Shown: piece by piece, positions 8,831 through 17,652 of the stretch
How the letters are laid out: every line of letters starts with the position of its first letter
Numbering within the stretch: position 1 is the stretch's first letter
DNA from: CAZRSW01 sp964602845
Lineage (GTDB): Bacteria; Chloroflexota; Dehalococcoidia; Lucifugimonadales; UBA826
DNA: 64,000 nucleotides
Direction: 5' to 3'
NCBI GenBank assembly: GCA_964602845.1
Contig: CAZRSW010000004.1
Span: 62,001-126,000, forward strand
Position numbers and translations under genes: made by a program
Notes under the pieces: generated by a model
What the model was told of the DNA's origin: nothing
What the model saw: the letters and a program-made list of their open reading frames with translations, nothing else
Databases searched by the model: none

Positions 8831-9985
8831 ATGGAAATAATAGATGTTAGATCCCATTTAGTTAACCCTGGTTCAGGGAAAAATCTTTGCTTTGTAAAAA
8901 TAGATACAGACGACGGAATCTCAGGATGGGGAGAATGCTACACTCAATCGGACAGAGACACCCAGATTGTGTCCCATATTGACCAACTGCGAAGATATCT
9001 AATTGGTAGAAATCCTATGCACATCAAACACTTCCTCCGAATGGTTTATGACGATTTTGCAGGGAGGCGAGGAGCCATGGATTTGTACTGCGCGGTAAGC
9101 GGGCTAGAACAGGCAATGTGGGATATATGTGGGAAAGTATGCGGTGTTCCAATATACATGCTTTTGGGCGGAGCCTGCAGGGACAAGATCAGAGTGTACG
9201 CAAACGGTTGGTCATCGGGAAGTGAGGATCCAGCGGAACTCGCAGAGAGAGCTGCTGCAATTGTAGACAAAGGATTTACCGCCTTGAAATTTGATCCTAT
9301 ACCTGGACCGTGGAGAACCTTTATTGACAGAGATACAGAAAAAAGAACCGTGGAAAATGTTAGAGCCGTGCGTCAAGCAGTTGGATCAAAAGTAGATGTC
9401 TTAATAGAAATGCACCGTCGGCTCGCTCCCATGCATTCGGTCAGGATTGCACGTGATATAGAACAGTACGAGCCATATTGGTACGAAGAACCTGTACTTG
9501 CTGAAAATATCGATGCCTTGGCCACTGTTAGGAGGGATATCAATCTACCCGTAGTAACAGGTGAAGAACTTTATACGAAATTCGAATTCAGAGAAGTCTT
9601 TGAAAAACAGGCAGCAGATATAATTAATCCCGATGTATGCAACGTCGGAGGTATTCTTGAGCTCAAAGAAATCGCTGCCATGGCCGAACCTTATTTCGTA
9701 GCTGTTTCACCCCACAACTATAACAGCACTACAATTGGATTAGGAGCCACCATCCAAGTGTCTGCAACAATATCGAATTTCCTCATAACTGAATATTTCG
9801 TTAACTTTGAAGCATTTGCAAAATCTGTAATCTCACATCCATTCAAGGTGCAGGACGGCTACATAAGACTGCCAGAATCTCCTGGATTAGGCGTAGAATT
9901 GGATGAAGATGCACTAGCAAGATACCCATACAGCAGGCAAGCAATGAAGCAATATAGGCAATTCAACGAGGAATTACCTCATTAA
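8831..9985 (+). CDS. enolase-superfamily dehydratase (mandelate racemase/galactonate dehydratase-like)
   Basis: This 384-residue protein is a mandelate racemase/muconate lactonising enzyme relative that probably removes water from a sugar acid. The N-terminal capping domain covers about residues 1-115 and the barrel the rest. Visible active-site residues are Lys153 and Asp155 in LKFDP, Glu193 and His195 (IEMHRR), Glu219 in YEEP, Glu245 in GEE, and His295 in SPHNYN. The pattern of metal ligands and catalytic His matches the D-galactonate dehydratase branch. The substrate cannot be read from the sequence. The gene stands alone between the divergent ACIII operon and ribF, with about 220 and 170 non-coding bases on either side. 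Confidence 0.88.
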   Translation: MEIIDVRSHLVNPGSGKNLCFVKIDTDDGISGWGECYTQSDRDTQIVSHIDQLRRYLIGRNPMHIKHFLRMVYDDFAGRRGAMDLYCAVSGLEQAMWDICGKVCGVPIYMLLGGACRDKIRVYANGWSSGSEDPAELAERAAAIVDKGFTALKFDPIPGPWRTFIDRDTEKRTVENVRAVRQAVGSKVDVLIEMHRRLAPMHSVRIARDIEQYEPYWYEEPVLAENIDALATVRRDINLPVVTGEELYTKFEFREVFEKQAADIINPDVCNVGGILELKEIAAMAEPYFVAVSPHNYNSTTIGLGATIQVSATISNFLITEYFVNFEAFAKSVISHPFKVQDGYIRLPESPGLGVELDEDALARYPYSRQAMKQYRQFNEELPH

Positions 9986-10156
9986 CTCTCGATCCAAATA
10001 AACCTCAGTTGAACGGGCCATCCTTTCCAAGATACTCCGTTGTTGACCTGGTGCTGGCAAGCGTGCTAGATTTTTCCCGATTCACATCTACAAAGATATA
10101 CATGGATGTTCTCAAAACAAGTTCAAGTAGACAAAATGGTAATCTAGTTTTGACTT

Positions 10157-11080
10157 ATGCCTATAATTGATGAATTACCCGTCCTGCCTCCTGATAAAAA
10201 CTCCATACTAACTATAGGAGTCTTTGATGGCGTCCATATCGGCCATCAATATCTGTTAAATCGAGTGGTCAAAGCTGCCACACTTAGTAACGTTTGCTCC
10301 GGGGTAGTCACCTTCAAGAATCATCCTGCTGAGATTACAAATCCAGAATTCAAACCAAATTTCCTTTGCAACCTAGAAGATCGACTCACAAGACTACGTA
10401 ACACCGGAGTAGATTTCGTTGTGCCAATTACCTTCGACAAAACAATTGCGGATCTTGATGCATGTAAATTTCTTTCAATATTGAAAGACCACCTGAAAAT
10501 GACTGGATTAGTTGTGGGTCCAGATTTTCGTATGGGTAAAAATCGAAGTGCCGACGTAGAACAAATATCAGAGTTGAGCAAAACCATCAACTTCAGCCTA
10601 GAAATTATTGGAGATCAAGCAAGCAAGGGGCTTTCGTTTCGTAGCACAACCATCAGAAATTTACTTCGAGAAGGGAATGTATCGCTTGTACCCAACCTGT
10701 TAGGCAATTATTTTTCTATCACAGGGAAAATCATAAAGGGCATGGAACGTGGTAGAACATTGGGAGTTCCCACAGCCAACGTGGGCTACGACGAGAACCT
10801 AGTGATGCCTGAAAACGGAATTTATGCTACATGGGCGAGGATAGGGGACAAAAGGTTCAAGGCCGCCACCAGCATAGGTACAAATCCAACATTCTCTGGA
10901 AATAGCCTCACCGTCGAAGCGCATTTATTGGATTTTAGTAATTCCATATATGGGAGAATAATTACATTGGAGTTCGTAGATAAACTCAGACCCCAAATTG
11001 CATTTGACTCCGAAAACAGATTGAAAGCCCAGATGAAAAAAGACATACTACTTACTAGGGAAAAACTATCGTCCCAGTGA
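10157..11080 (+). CDS. ribF: bifunctional riboflavin kinase / FAD synthetase
   Basis: RibF phosphorylates riboflavin to FMN and adenylylates FMN to FAD in the cytoplasm. The 307-residue length is normal. The N-terminal nucleotidyltransferase domain shows GVFDGVHIGH at residues 21-30 and the SFRSTTIRNLL segment. The C-terminal kinase domain has GRTLGVPTANV and the ATSIGTNPTF block. It is 66 bases upstream of tyrS on the same strand, so the two may be co-transcribed. No FMN riboswitch-like sequence was seen upstream, and the ribosome site is weak. Confidence 0.95.
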   Translation: MPIIDELPVLPPDKNSILTIGVFDGVHIGHQYLLNRVVKAATLSNVCSGVVTFKNHPAEITNPEFKPNFLCNLEDRLTRLRNTGVDFVVPITFDKTIADLDACKFLSILKDHLKMTGLVVGPDFRMGKNRSADVEQISELSKTINFSLEIIGDQASKGLSFRSTTIRNLLREGNVSLVPNLLGNYFSITGKIIKGMERGRTLGVPTANVGYDENLVMPENGIYATWARIGDKRFKAATSIGTNPTFSGNSLTVEAHLLDFSNSIYGRIITLEFVDKLRPQIAFDSENRLKAQMKKDILLTREKLSSQ

Positions 11081-11146
11081 GGCCCTTGTGAGGGAAGATC
11101 ACGATGAAACAGAAATTTAACCGAACAAGGACTTAAGGGAGCACAA

Positions 11147-12343
11147 GTGATTCTTTCTAATCGCAACGATATCCTGACTAGGGCCGTGTCCGAGATAATA
11201 GTTGAGGACGAGTTTGTCGAACGTCTGGATTCAGGCATACCATTAAGATTAAAAATGGGATTTGATCCTAGCGCGCCAGACATCCATCTAGGACATGCCG
11301 TCGGTTTAAGAAAATTGCGGCAACTTCAGCAGCACGGCCACAAGGTCATATTAATCGTCGGAGATTGGACAGCCCAGATTGGGGATCCAAGTGGTCGATC
11401 ACAGACAAGGCAAATGCTCGCAGCTGATGAAGTCCAAAGAAACGCAGAAACTTACTTAACACAGTTCTTTAAAATAGTGGACAGGGATCAGACAGAGATA
11501 CGCTGGCAAAGTGAATGGTTCGGCGCGTTCACTATAGCTAACGTTATTGAACTGACTAGCAAGTTTACGGTTGCCCAAATACTGGCGCGTGAAGATTTTT
11601 CTAAGAGATTCGCGGAAAACCACCCCATAGCAATTACAGAGCTGCTATATCCACTCCTACAAGCTTTCGATTCTGTTGCCATAGAAGCAGACGTCGAGTT
11701 CGGTGGTTTGGACCAGAAATTCAACCTGCTCGTGGGAAGAGAGCTTCAAGAAGCACACAACATGTCTCCGCAGCAATGTTTCTTGATGCCATTACTGCCT
11801 GGAACCGACGGCAAGAAAAAAATGAGTAAAAGCTTGGGCAACTATATAGGCATAGCTGAACCGACAGAAGAAATATATGGGAAAGTTATGTCCATTCCAG
11901 ACACCCTGATAATGCCATATTACGAGTGGTTAACAAACATACCTACACCGGATCTCAACGGTATACGAAGAGAACTGGATGAGGCAAACCATAACATGGA
12001 TTTAAAAAAGAATCTGGCTCATACCATCATTGCGGACTTGTTTGACAAGCCATCTGCAGACGTAGCTCAGGGTTTCTTTGAGCAAACAGTTCAAAATAAA
12101 CTTGTACCAAACGACATACCAGAGTATCAATTGCCTTCTGACGACTCTAAATCTGATATGCGTTTGACGCACATAATGGTCAAAACCGGTCTGACTTCTA
12201 GCACGGGTAATGCAAGAAGATTGATCAACCAGGGTGCTGTATATATTGACAACACTCCGCTAACAGATAACCTCCCAGCATCCCAACTAAGTCCTGGCAT
12301 ATTGCGCGCTGGGCGCAGAAAATATCTGAGACTAATGCGCTAA
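11147..12343 (+). CDS. tyrS: tyrosyl-tRNA synthetase
   Basis: TyrS charges tRNA-Tyr with tyrosine. The 398-residue class I enzyme shows the HLGH signature at residues 47-50 and KMSKS at 225-229, then a C-terminal S4 RNA-binding domain (TGLTSSTGNARRLINQGAVY). Motifs such as GDWTAQIGDPSGRS and its length place it in the shorter TyrZ-like branch. The start is GTG at 11147, preceded by TAAGGGA at 11134-11140 with suitable spacing. It follows ribF by 66 bases and precedes the aminotransferase by about 130 bases with no clear terminator. Confidence 0.96.
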   Translation: MILSNRNDILTRAVSEIIVEDEFVERLDSGIPLRLKMGFDPSAPDIHLGHAVGLRKLRQLQQHGHKVILIVGDWTAQIGDPSGRSQTRQMLAADEVQRNAETYLTQFFKIVDRDQTEIRWQSEWFGAFTIANVIELTSKFTVAQILAREDFSKRFAENHPIAITELLYPLLQAFDSVAIEADVEFGGLDQKFNLLVGRELQEAHNMSPQQCFLMPLLPGTDGKKKMSKSLGNYIGIAEPTEEIYGKVMSIPDTLIMPYYEWLTNIPTPDLNGIRRELDEANHNMDLKKNLAHTIIADLFDKPSADVAQGFFEQTVQNKLVPNDIPEYQLPSDDSKSDMRLTHIMVKTGLTSSTGNARRLINQGAVYIDNTPLTDNLPASQLSPGILRAGRRKYLRLMR

Positions 12344-12471
12344 AAGCACTTTAACTTTGGCTGCTGTCTTAAAACCTATTGTTCTTCTCGTATGTTAAAA
12401 TTACCATCGGTCAATTGAGACCCTAGCTACACCATTTACGAGAAAACCCATATAGTTTTGGAGATACTAAC

Positions 12472-13563
12472 TTGGCAAACCTCAGAATCCCTGGCCCTAT
12501 ACCTGTTGACGACGTGATATTGCATGAGATGGGCTCTCAAATGATAAATCACCGAGGGCCGGAGTTCAAAGATCTCCTACACAATACGACCGAAGGGCTA
12601 AAAACCGTTTTCAAAACCACGAGTGATATATTCATAATCACGGGCTCAGGAACAGCAGCCATGGAGGCGGCCATCGCCAACACACTCTCCCCAGGTGAAA
12701 CAGTCATAAATGCGACAGTAGGAGTGTTCGGTAATAGATTCGGTATCATCGGTAGCCGTTACGGTGCCAATGTCATTAATCTATCATTTCCTTTCGGATC
12801 AGCCATAGAACTAGATAGTTTGAGGCAATGTATTGAAGATAACCCTGAAACTTCTGCTGTTATGGTAACTCACAACGAAACGTCCACCGGAGTCACAAAC
12901 GATTTAGAATCGATCGCCGCCGTTGTGAAAGGAGAATACGACAAATTGATCCTAGTAGATGGTATAAGTAGCGTCTGCTCTTTGCCACTGGACACAGATA
13001 AATGGGATCTCGACGTTGTTACTTCAGCTTCCCAAAAGGGTTGGATGCTACCACCTGGACTATCTTTCATAAGCTTCAGTGAAAGAGCTTGGGAAGCCCA
13101 CGCAAGATCCACAATGCCTCGCTTTTATCTGGATATGGCAGAGTACAAGAGATACCTTGAGATTGGTCAACCTCCATTTACGCCTTCAGTTTCATGTATG
13201 TTTGCCCTCAATGTTGCCCTTGCAAGAATACAATCAGAAGGTATGGCCCATGTCTATGAAAGACACGCTGAAATAGGACAATTCACACGGGATAACGTAA
13301 AAGAGTTAGGTCTAAGTATTTTTCCCAAAACGGAAGCAATAGCCTCTAACACCTGCACGGCTGTCTGTGTGCCAGAAGGAATAGATGGAAAACAAATCAT
13401 CGCGAAAATGCGGGACATTCACAACGTGATTTTGGCTGGTGGACAAACCACTCTATCAGGAAAGATATTTAGGATAGGTCATTTGGGACAAACAACTAAA
13501 TCTGAGATCACGCACACCATAAGTTCTCTAAAATCTACGCTGCAAAGTTTGAAATATTCGTAA
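12472..13563 (+). CDS. class V aminotransferase (alanine-glyoxylate/serine-pyruvate type)
   Basis: This PLP-dependent fold type I enzyme of 363 residues resembles alanine-glyoxylate, serine-glyoxylate and serine-pyruvate aminotransferases. The PLP lysine is Lys189 in SASQKGW, Asp163 (LVDGISS) should bind the pyridine nitrogen, and the N-terminal IPGPIPV and ITGSGTAAMEA segments are typical. The start is TTG at 12472, with GGAG about nine bases upstream. The exact donor and acceptor are not shown; a role in serine, glycine or glyoxylate metabolism is inferred. It converges with ftsH on the other strand. Confidence 0.88.
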   Translation: MANLRIPGPIPVDDVILHEMGSQMINHRGPEFKDLLHNTTEGLKTVFKTTSDIFIITGSGTAAMEAAIANTLSPGETVINATVGVFGNRFGIIGSRYGANVINLSFPFGSAIELDSLRQCIEDNPETSAVMVTHNETSTGVTNDLESIAAVVKGEYDKLILVDGISSVCSLPLDTDKWDLDVVTSASQKGWMLPPGLSFISFSERAWEAHARSTMPRFYLDMAEYKRYLEIGQPPFTPSVSCMFALNVALARIQSEGMAHVYERHAEIGQFTRDNVKELGLSIFPKTEAIASNTCTAVCVPEGIDGKQIIAKMRDIHNVILAGGQTTLSGKIFRIGHLGQTTKSEITHTISSLKSTLQSLKYS

Positions 13564-13652
13564 CAAACATAATACGGCGTTAATGTATTGCAGATATGCA
13601 AAAACGTAACCCTACTTGAGATATAGCTCTCACTAACTTTTCGGTAATTGAT

Positions 13653-15479
13653 CTAGGCCGTTGCGGGAATACTGTTCAAAAGATTTTTGAGGTCATCGCC
13701 TTCTATCGTCTCGTGCTCAATTAAATGACCAGCCAAAGCCGTTAATTTTCCAAGGTTACCTCGCATCAATGTAACACAGGTCTCATAAGCCGTCTGTATA
13801 AGACCATGGATCTCGTCATCAATATTTTCGGCTATATTATCACTATAGTCTCTTTGCTCAGATATTTCTCTACCCAAAAAAATTAATTCATCTCGTTTCC
13901 CAAAAGTTCTTGGGCCTAATCGCTTACTCATCCCCAAACGCGTCACCATCGCCTTAGCAATACTAGTAGCTTGCTCTAAGTCATTCCCAGCCCCAGTTGT
14001 TACCTCATAAAACATCAATTCCTCAGCAACCCTGCCTCCAAGTGCCGATGCCAGCCTCGCTTGTAACTGGTTTTGAGTTATCAAATTTGATTCCTCTTCC
14101 GGCAAGAATCTAGTATGCCCTCCGGTTTGACCACGAGCAACAATCGTCACCTTGTAGGGCGGATCTGCATGAGGCAACAGGTGGGCGATAAGAGCATGGC
14201 CAGCCTCATGATAAGCAACCATCTCTTTTTCGCGTTCACTAATAACTTTGTTCTTCTTTTCAGGACCCGCTATCACTCGATCTATCGATTCAGCCATCTC
14301 CTGATAAGTAATCACTTTTTTGTCCCGCCTTGCAGCGAGAATAGCAGATTCATTCACAAGGTTCATAAGATCGGCTCCACTAAACCCCGCTGTCTGCCGA
14401 GCAATCATTTCTAAATCGACTTTTTCATCAATAGGTTTTCCTTTGGAATGTATAGATAAAATTTGTTCGCGGCCTTTTCTATCAGGGCTATCAAGAGTAA
14501 CCCTGCGATCGAACCTACCGGGTCTCAAAAGAGCAGGATCCAATATATCTGGGCGGTTAGTAGAAGCCAAAACAATAACATTCGTCTGGGTATCAAACCC
14601 ATCCATTTCGACAAGTATCTGGTTTAACGTTTGCTCTCTTTCGTCATGGCCACCACCTAAACCGGCACCTCTCTGCCTACCTACGGCATCGATCTCATCT
14701 ACAAACACAATGCACGGTGCATGTCGTTTTGCCTGATCAAACAGATCTCGAACACGGGAAGCACCAACACCAACAAACATCTCTACAAATTCTGACCCAC
14801 TAATCGAAAAAAATGGGACCTCTGCTTCTCCGGCTACTGCTCTCGCCATAAGAGTCTTACCAACTCCCGGAGGACCCATAAGAAGAACCCCTTTCGGAAT
14901 TTTTGCTCCCAATGCTAAAAATCTATCGGGCGTCTTCAAAAATTCCACTACCTCTTCTAACTCCTCCTTGGCTTCATCAACGCCAGCGACGTCGGCAAAA
15001 CTAACCTCCGGACTATCACCATCAAACACCTTAGCTCTTGACTTGCCAAAACTGAAGGTTTGGTTTGTGTTTCCCTGAGCTTGCCTCATCATAAAAAGCA
15101 AAATCGCGCCGAAAAATATCAACGGAAGGAAATTAAACAAAATACCAAGTAAATTGCCAAACCCACTAGTACCCTCCACCGTGATATCAATCTTACTCGC
15201 CTTCTGATCCACGCCGGCTGATTCCAACTGCTCTATTATACTGGAGCCCATCTCTTTTCGGGATGAAAACTTCTGACCATCAATCGACGATATCACAAGA
15301 TTATCCCCATTCACCTTTATGCTATCCAGCTTCCCTTCGACAGCCATTGAAACTACTCTACTAATGGGAATCTCTGATGACGCACCAAATGGCTCGCTAA
15401 CCACCGTAAAGAAGATAGCAGCGATTGCAACAATGATTAGCAGATAAATGAAAATGCTTCTCACTGACCGAGGGTTCAT
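13653..15479 (-). CDS. ftsH: ATP-dependent zinc metalloprotease FtsH
   Basis: FtsH is a membrane-anchored AAA+ protease that degrades misfolded membrane proteins and short-lived regulators. The 608 residues show two membrane helices (about 8-28 and 110-131) around an external domain. The Walker A motif GPPGVGKT is at 202-209, the Walker B is IVFVDEIDA near 258-264, and the second region of homology follows. The zinc protease motif HEAGH is at 424-428. It is a single-gene unit between two plus-strand genes. A 200-base divergent spacer separates it from the winged-helix regulator. Confidence 0.97.
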   Translation of the reverse strand: MNPRSVRSIFIYLLIIVAIAAIFFTVVSEPFGASSEIPISRVVSMAVEGKLDSIKVNGDNLVISSIDGQKFSSRKEMGSSIIEQLESAGVDQKASKIDITVEGTSGFGNLLGILFNFLPLIFFGAILLFMMRQAQGNTNQTFSFGKSRAKVFDGDSPEVSFADVAGVDEAKEELEEVVEFLKTPDRFLALGAKIPKGVLLMGPPGVGKTLMARAVAGEAEVPFFSISGSEFVEMFVGVGASRVRDLFDQAKRHAPCIVFVDEIDAVGRQRGAGLGGGHDEREQTLNQILVEMDGFDTQTNVIVLASTNRPDILDPALLRPGRFDRRVTLDSPDRKGREQILSIHSKGKPIDEKVDLEMIARQTAGFSGADLMNLVNESAILAARRDKKVITYQEMAESIDRVIAGPEKKNKVISEREKEMVAYHEAGHALIAHLLPHADPPYKVTIVARGQTGGHTRFLPEEESNLITQNQLQARLASALGGRVAEELMFYEVTTGAGNDLEQATSIAKAMVTRLGMSKRLGPRTFGKRDELIFLGREISEQRDYSDNIAENIDDEIHGLIQTAYETCVTLMRGNLGKLTALAGHLIEHETIEGDDLKNLLNSIPATA

Positions 15480-15679
15480 AAAACTTACTCCAAAACAACC
15501 TTAAACTTACTGATTTTCAACGTGGGGAACCTAAATTAATCTCACCCACATCATAAATATTACCGTATCTAGGGTGATTGGGGCAAAACTACACTATCCG
15601 TATAGATTCCATAGTATCAGTGACTAGAAGGTATAAAGGTACACAACCCTAGCATTAATCTCGGTCCCTATTAAGTTCA

Positions 15680-16456
15680 ATGAGTCCTTTGTTATACTTC
15701 TTTGAAGAACTCAACCTGACGATAACAACTTCAAAGATATCAAAAATGACCAGCCAACAATATGGTGTTTACACCGACATGACACTTAGAAAAACCATTG
15801 CTGATACCCTGACGAATCTGGATATAGGTTCCGTTTTTGTTACCAATGGGAAAGAAATTGACAATTTGAATCAAACCCTGTCAACAAATAAACCACCAGG
15901 ACGCTTGATGAAGTCGATAATAGTATTCGATTTGGAGCCTTTAGGAACAGTTGATTGGCAAAGATCAGCAAAACTATGTGAAACCCTAAATATACCAACG
16001 CTGGGAGTCATTCCAAGTAGTTATCTGACCAGACAACATATTGATATTGACGACTCGTTAAGTGATTTCATATTCGTCCCATTTACGGAGGATGAATTGC
16101 TATTACGCGCAAAGAAACTTGTCGCTTCCACTAAAAACATATCGGATCAGGACGTAATAGTACAAGACCAACTGGTGATTAGCCCGCATAGCTACGAGGT
16201 AACTTTAAAAGGAAGAAGAGTCCATCTCAGGTTCAAAGAGTATGAATTGCTTCTGCTGCTTGCATCTAATCCCGGTCGAGTATACGACAGAGAAACATTG
16301 TTAAACCACATATGGGGTTACGACTACTTTGGGGGCACAAGAACGGTAGATGTCCACATTAGAAGACTGCGTAGTAAGATAGAGCAACCAGATACCCAAT
16401 TTATTGAAACGATCTGGAACGTGGGCTATAGATTTCGGCCAGTCCATGCGGACTGA
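15680..16456 (+). CDS. orphan OmpR-type winged-helix regulator with degenerate receiver
   Basis: The C-terminal half (about 165-255) is a clear OmpR/PhoB DNA-binding domain: FKEYELLLLLASNPGRV, then LLNHIWGYD and TVDVHIRRLRSKIE, ending in GYRFRP. The N-terminal half looks like a worn receiver domain. The strand IIVFDLEP puts Asp84 in the phospho-acceptor position. The acidic pair at the N-terminus is absent, the switch threonine strand reads LGVIPSS, and the conserved Lys before Pro is Val133 (FVPF). Phosphorylation is therefore doubtful. No histidine kinase adjoins it. It is divergent from ftsH and closed by a hairpin terminator. The start could also be the ATG at 15746. Confidence 0.82.
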   Translation: MSPLLYFFEELNLTITTSKISKMTSQQYGVYTDMTLRKTIADTLTNLDIGSVFVTNGKEIDNLNQTLSTNKPPGRLMKSIIVFDLEPLGTVDWQRSAKLCETLNIPTLGVIPSSYLTRQHIDIDDSLSDFIFVPFTEDELLLRAKKLVASTKNISDQDVIVQDQLVISPHSYEVTLKGRRVHLRFKEYELLLLLASNPGRVYDRETLLNHIWGYDYFGGTRTVDVHIRRLRSKIEQPDTQFIETIWNVGYRFRPVHAD

Positions 16457-16524
16457 TCCTAAAATCAGATATATTCACCCGAGATTGGGCCAGAGTGTAA
16501 TTGCACTTAACAGCCATTCCCACG

Positions 16525-16566
16525 CGCCCCAGTTGACTTAGCTACAAAATCAACTGGGGCGATTTT
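16525..16566 (+). terminator. intrinsic terminator after the winged-helix regulator
   Basis: A perfect 12-base inverted repeat (CGCCCCAGTTGA at 16525-16536 and its complement at 16550-16561) encloses a 13-base loop and is followed by ATTTT. It lies 70 bases after the stop of the regulator and before the E1alpha gene, so it separates the two transcription units. Confidence 0.8.
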
Positions 16567-16641
16567 GACCAAGTTATACTCGTATTCTTATAATGAGCCT
16601 TGGTTATTACTGACTAGATATATAATCAGGAGGCGTTTAGT

Positions 16642-17637
16642 TTGGCTCGTAAGTCTAAACCATCAAATGGTTTATTAACCGATGCAGATCTAAAATCAAT
16701 GTATGAGGAGATGGTTTTATGTCGCAAGTTAGATGAGCGTCTATGGATGCTAAATCGCCAGGGGAAAGCGGCGATAGTTGCTTCATCCCAAGGTCATGAA
16801 GCGGGTCAAATTGGATCCGTACACGCGCTAAATAAAGGTTATGACACCTTCTACATATACTATCGTGACTTAGCTGTAATGCTAAGCCTTGGCATGACAC
16901 CAACTGAAATCATCAGAGGCTTCCTAGCCAAGGAAGGTGAACCATTAAGCGGTGCCCGGCAATTCCCTACCCACGGTGCATACCCTGAATACAACATAGT
17001 TAATCTATCAAATGTGGTGGCAACTCACTTGCCCCAAGCTGTCGGGGCGGCTTTAGCGGCAAAAATGAAGGGCGAACAAAACGTAACCATTGTTTATTTT
17101 GGAGATGGGGCGTCCAGCGCAGGAGACTGCCATGAAGCAATGAATTTTGCCTCCATTCACCAGCTGCCCATAATCTTTTTTTGCGAGAATAATAACTATG
17201 CCATTTCGGTCCCTATGGAAAAGCAAATGGCTATAGATAGTGTCTCCTCTAGAGCCGAGGGCTACGGTATCCCGGGTGTAGAGATTGATGGGTGCGATAT
17301 CATATCAGTACACAGGGCTACATTTGAAGCCGCCCAGAGAGCAAGAAGTGGTAAGGGGCCCTCATTGATTGAAGCGAGGGTAGAGAGATACTTGCCACAT
17401 ACCAGCGACGATGACGATTCCCTCTATAGAACAGAAAAAGAACTGGAAAAAGCAAGAGAAAGAGATCCTTTAAAGATACTAAGAGCTCTTTTATTTTCCT
17501 CCGGCATCTTGGATGAAACAGTGGACGGTCACATCCAACGTAACGCAAGGGAGGCCGTAGACAACGCCACGGAAATAGGAGAACAAGCCCCATTTCCAAG
17601 CTCGGACACCTTCTACGAACACATCTATGCCAACTAG
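16642..17637 (+). CDS. 2-oxoacid (branched-chain type) dehydrogenase E1 alpha
   Basis: This is the thiamine diphosphate-binding alpha subunit of a 2-oxoacid dehydrogenase complex, which decarboxylates the oxoacid. The ThDP motif runs from GDG at 154-156 to NN at 183-184. SSQGHEA near residue 48, YYRD at 73-76 and the loop HTSDDDD near 254 are typical of the branched-chain 2-oxoacid dehydrogenase group rather than pyruvate dehydrogenase. The start is TTG at 16642 with a full AGGAGG at 16628-16633. It heads a tight cluster with E1beta (15 bases), E2 (7) and lipB (5). Branched-chain specificity is inferred from motifs only. Confidence 0.92.
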   Translation: MARKSKPSNGLLTDADLKSMYEEMVLCRKLDERLWMLNRQGKAAIVASSQGHEAGQIGSVHALNKGYDTFYIYYRDLAVMLSLGMTPTEIIRGFLAKEGEPLSGARQFPTHGAYPEYNIVNLSNVVATHLPQAVGAALAAKMKGEQNVTIVYFGDGASSAGDCHEAMNFASIHQLPIIFFCENNNYAISVPMEKQMAIDSVSSRAEGYGIPGVEIDGCDIISVHRATFEAAQRARSGKGPSLIEARVERYLPHTSDDDDSLYRTEKELEKARERDPLKILRALLFSSGILDETVDGHIQRNAREAVDNATEIGEQAPFPSSDTFYEHIYAN

Positions 17638-17652
17638 GTTGATGACTGCCAT

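Noticed and set aside
9986..10156. TTGACC with CTAGAT 17 bases downstream, before ribF
   Set aside because: The -35 match is fair but the -10 is poor, so it is not reported as a promoter. No FMN riboswitch core was seen either.
13588..13601. Small palindrome TTGCA-GATA-TGCAA between the aminotransferase and ftsH
   Set aside because: Only five base pairs with few G or C and a short A-run; too weak to call a bidirectional terminator.
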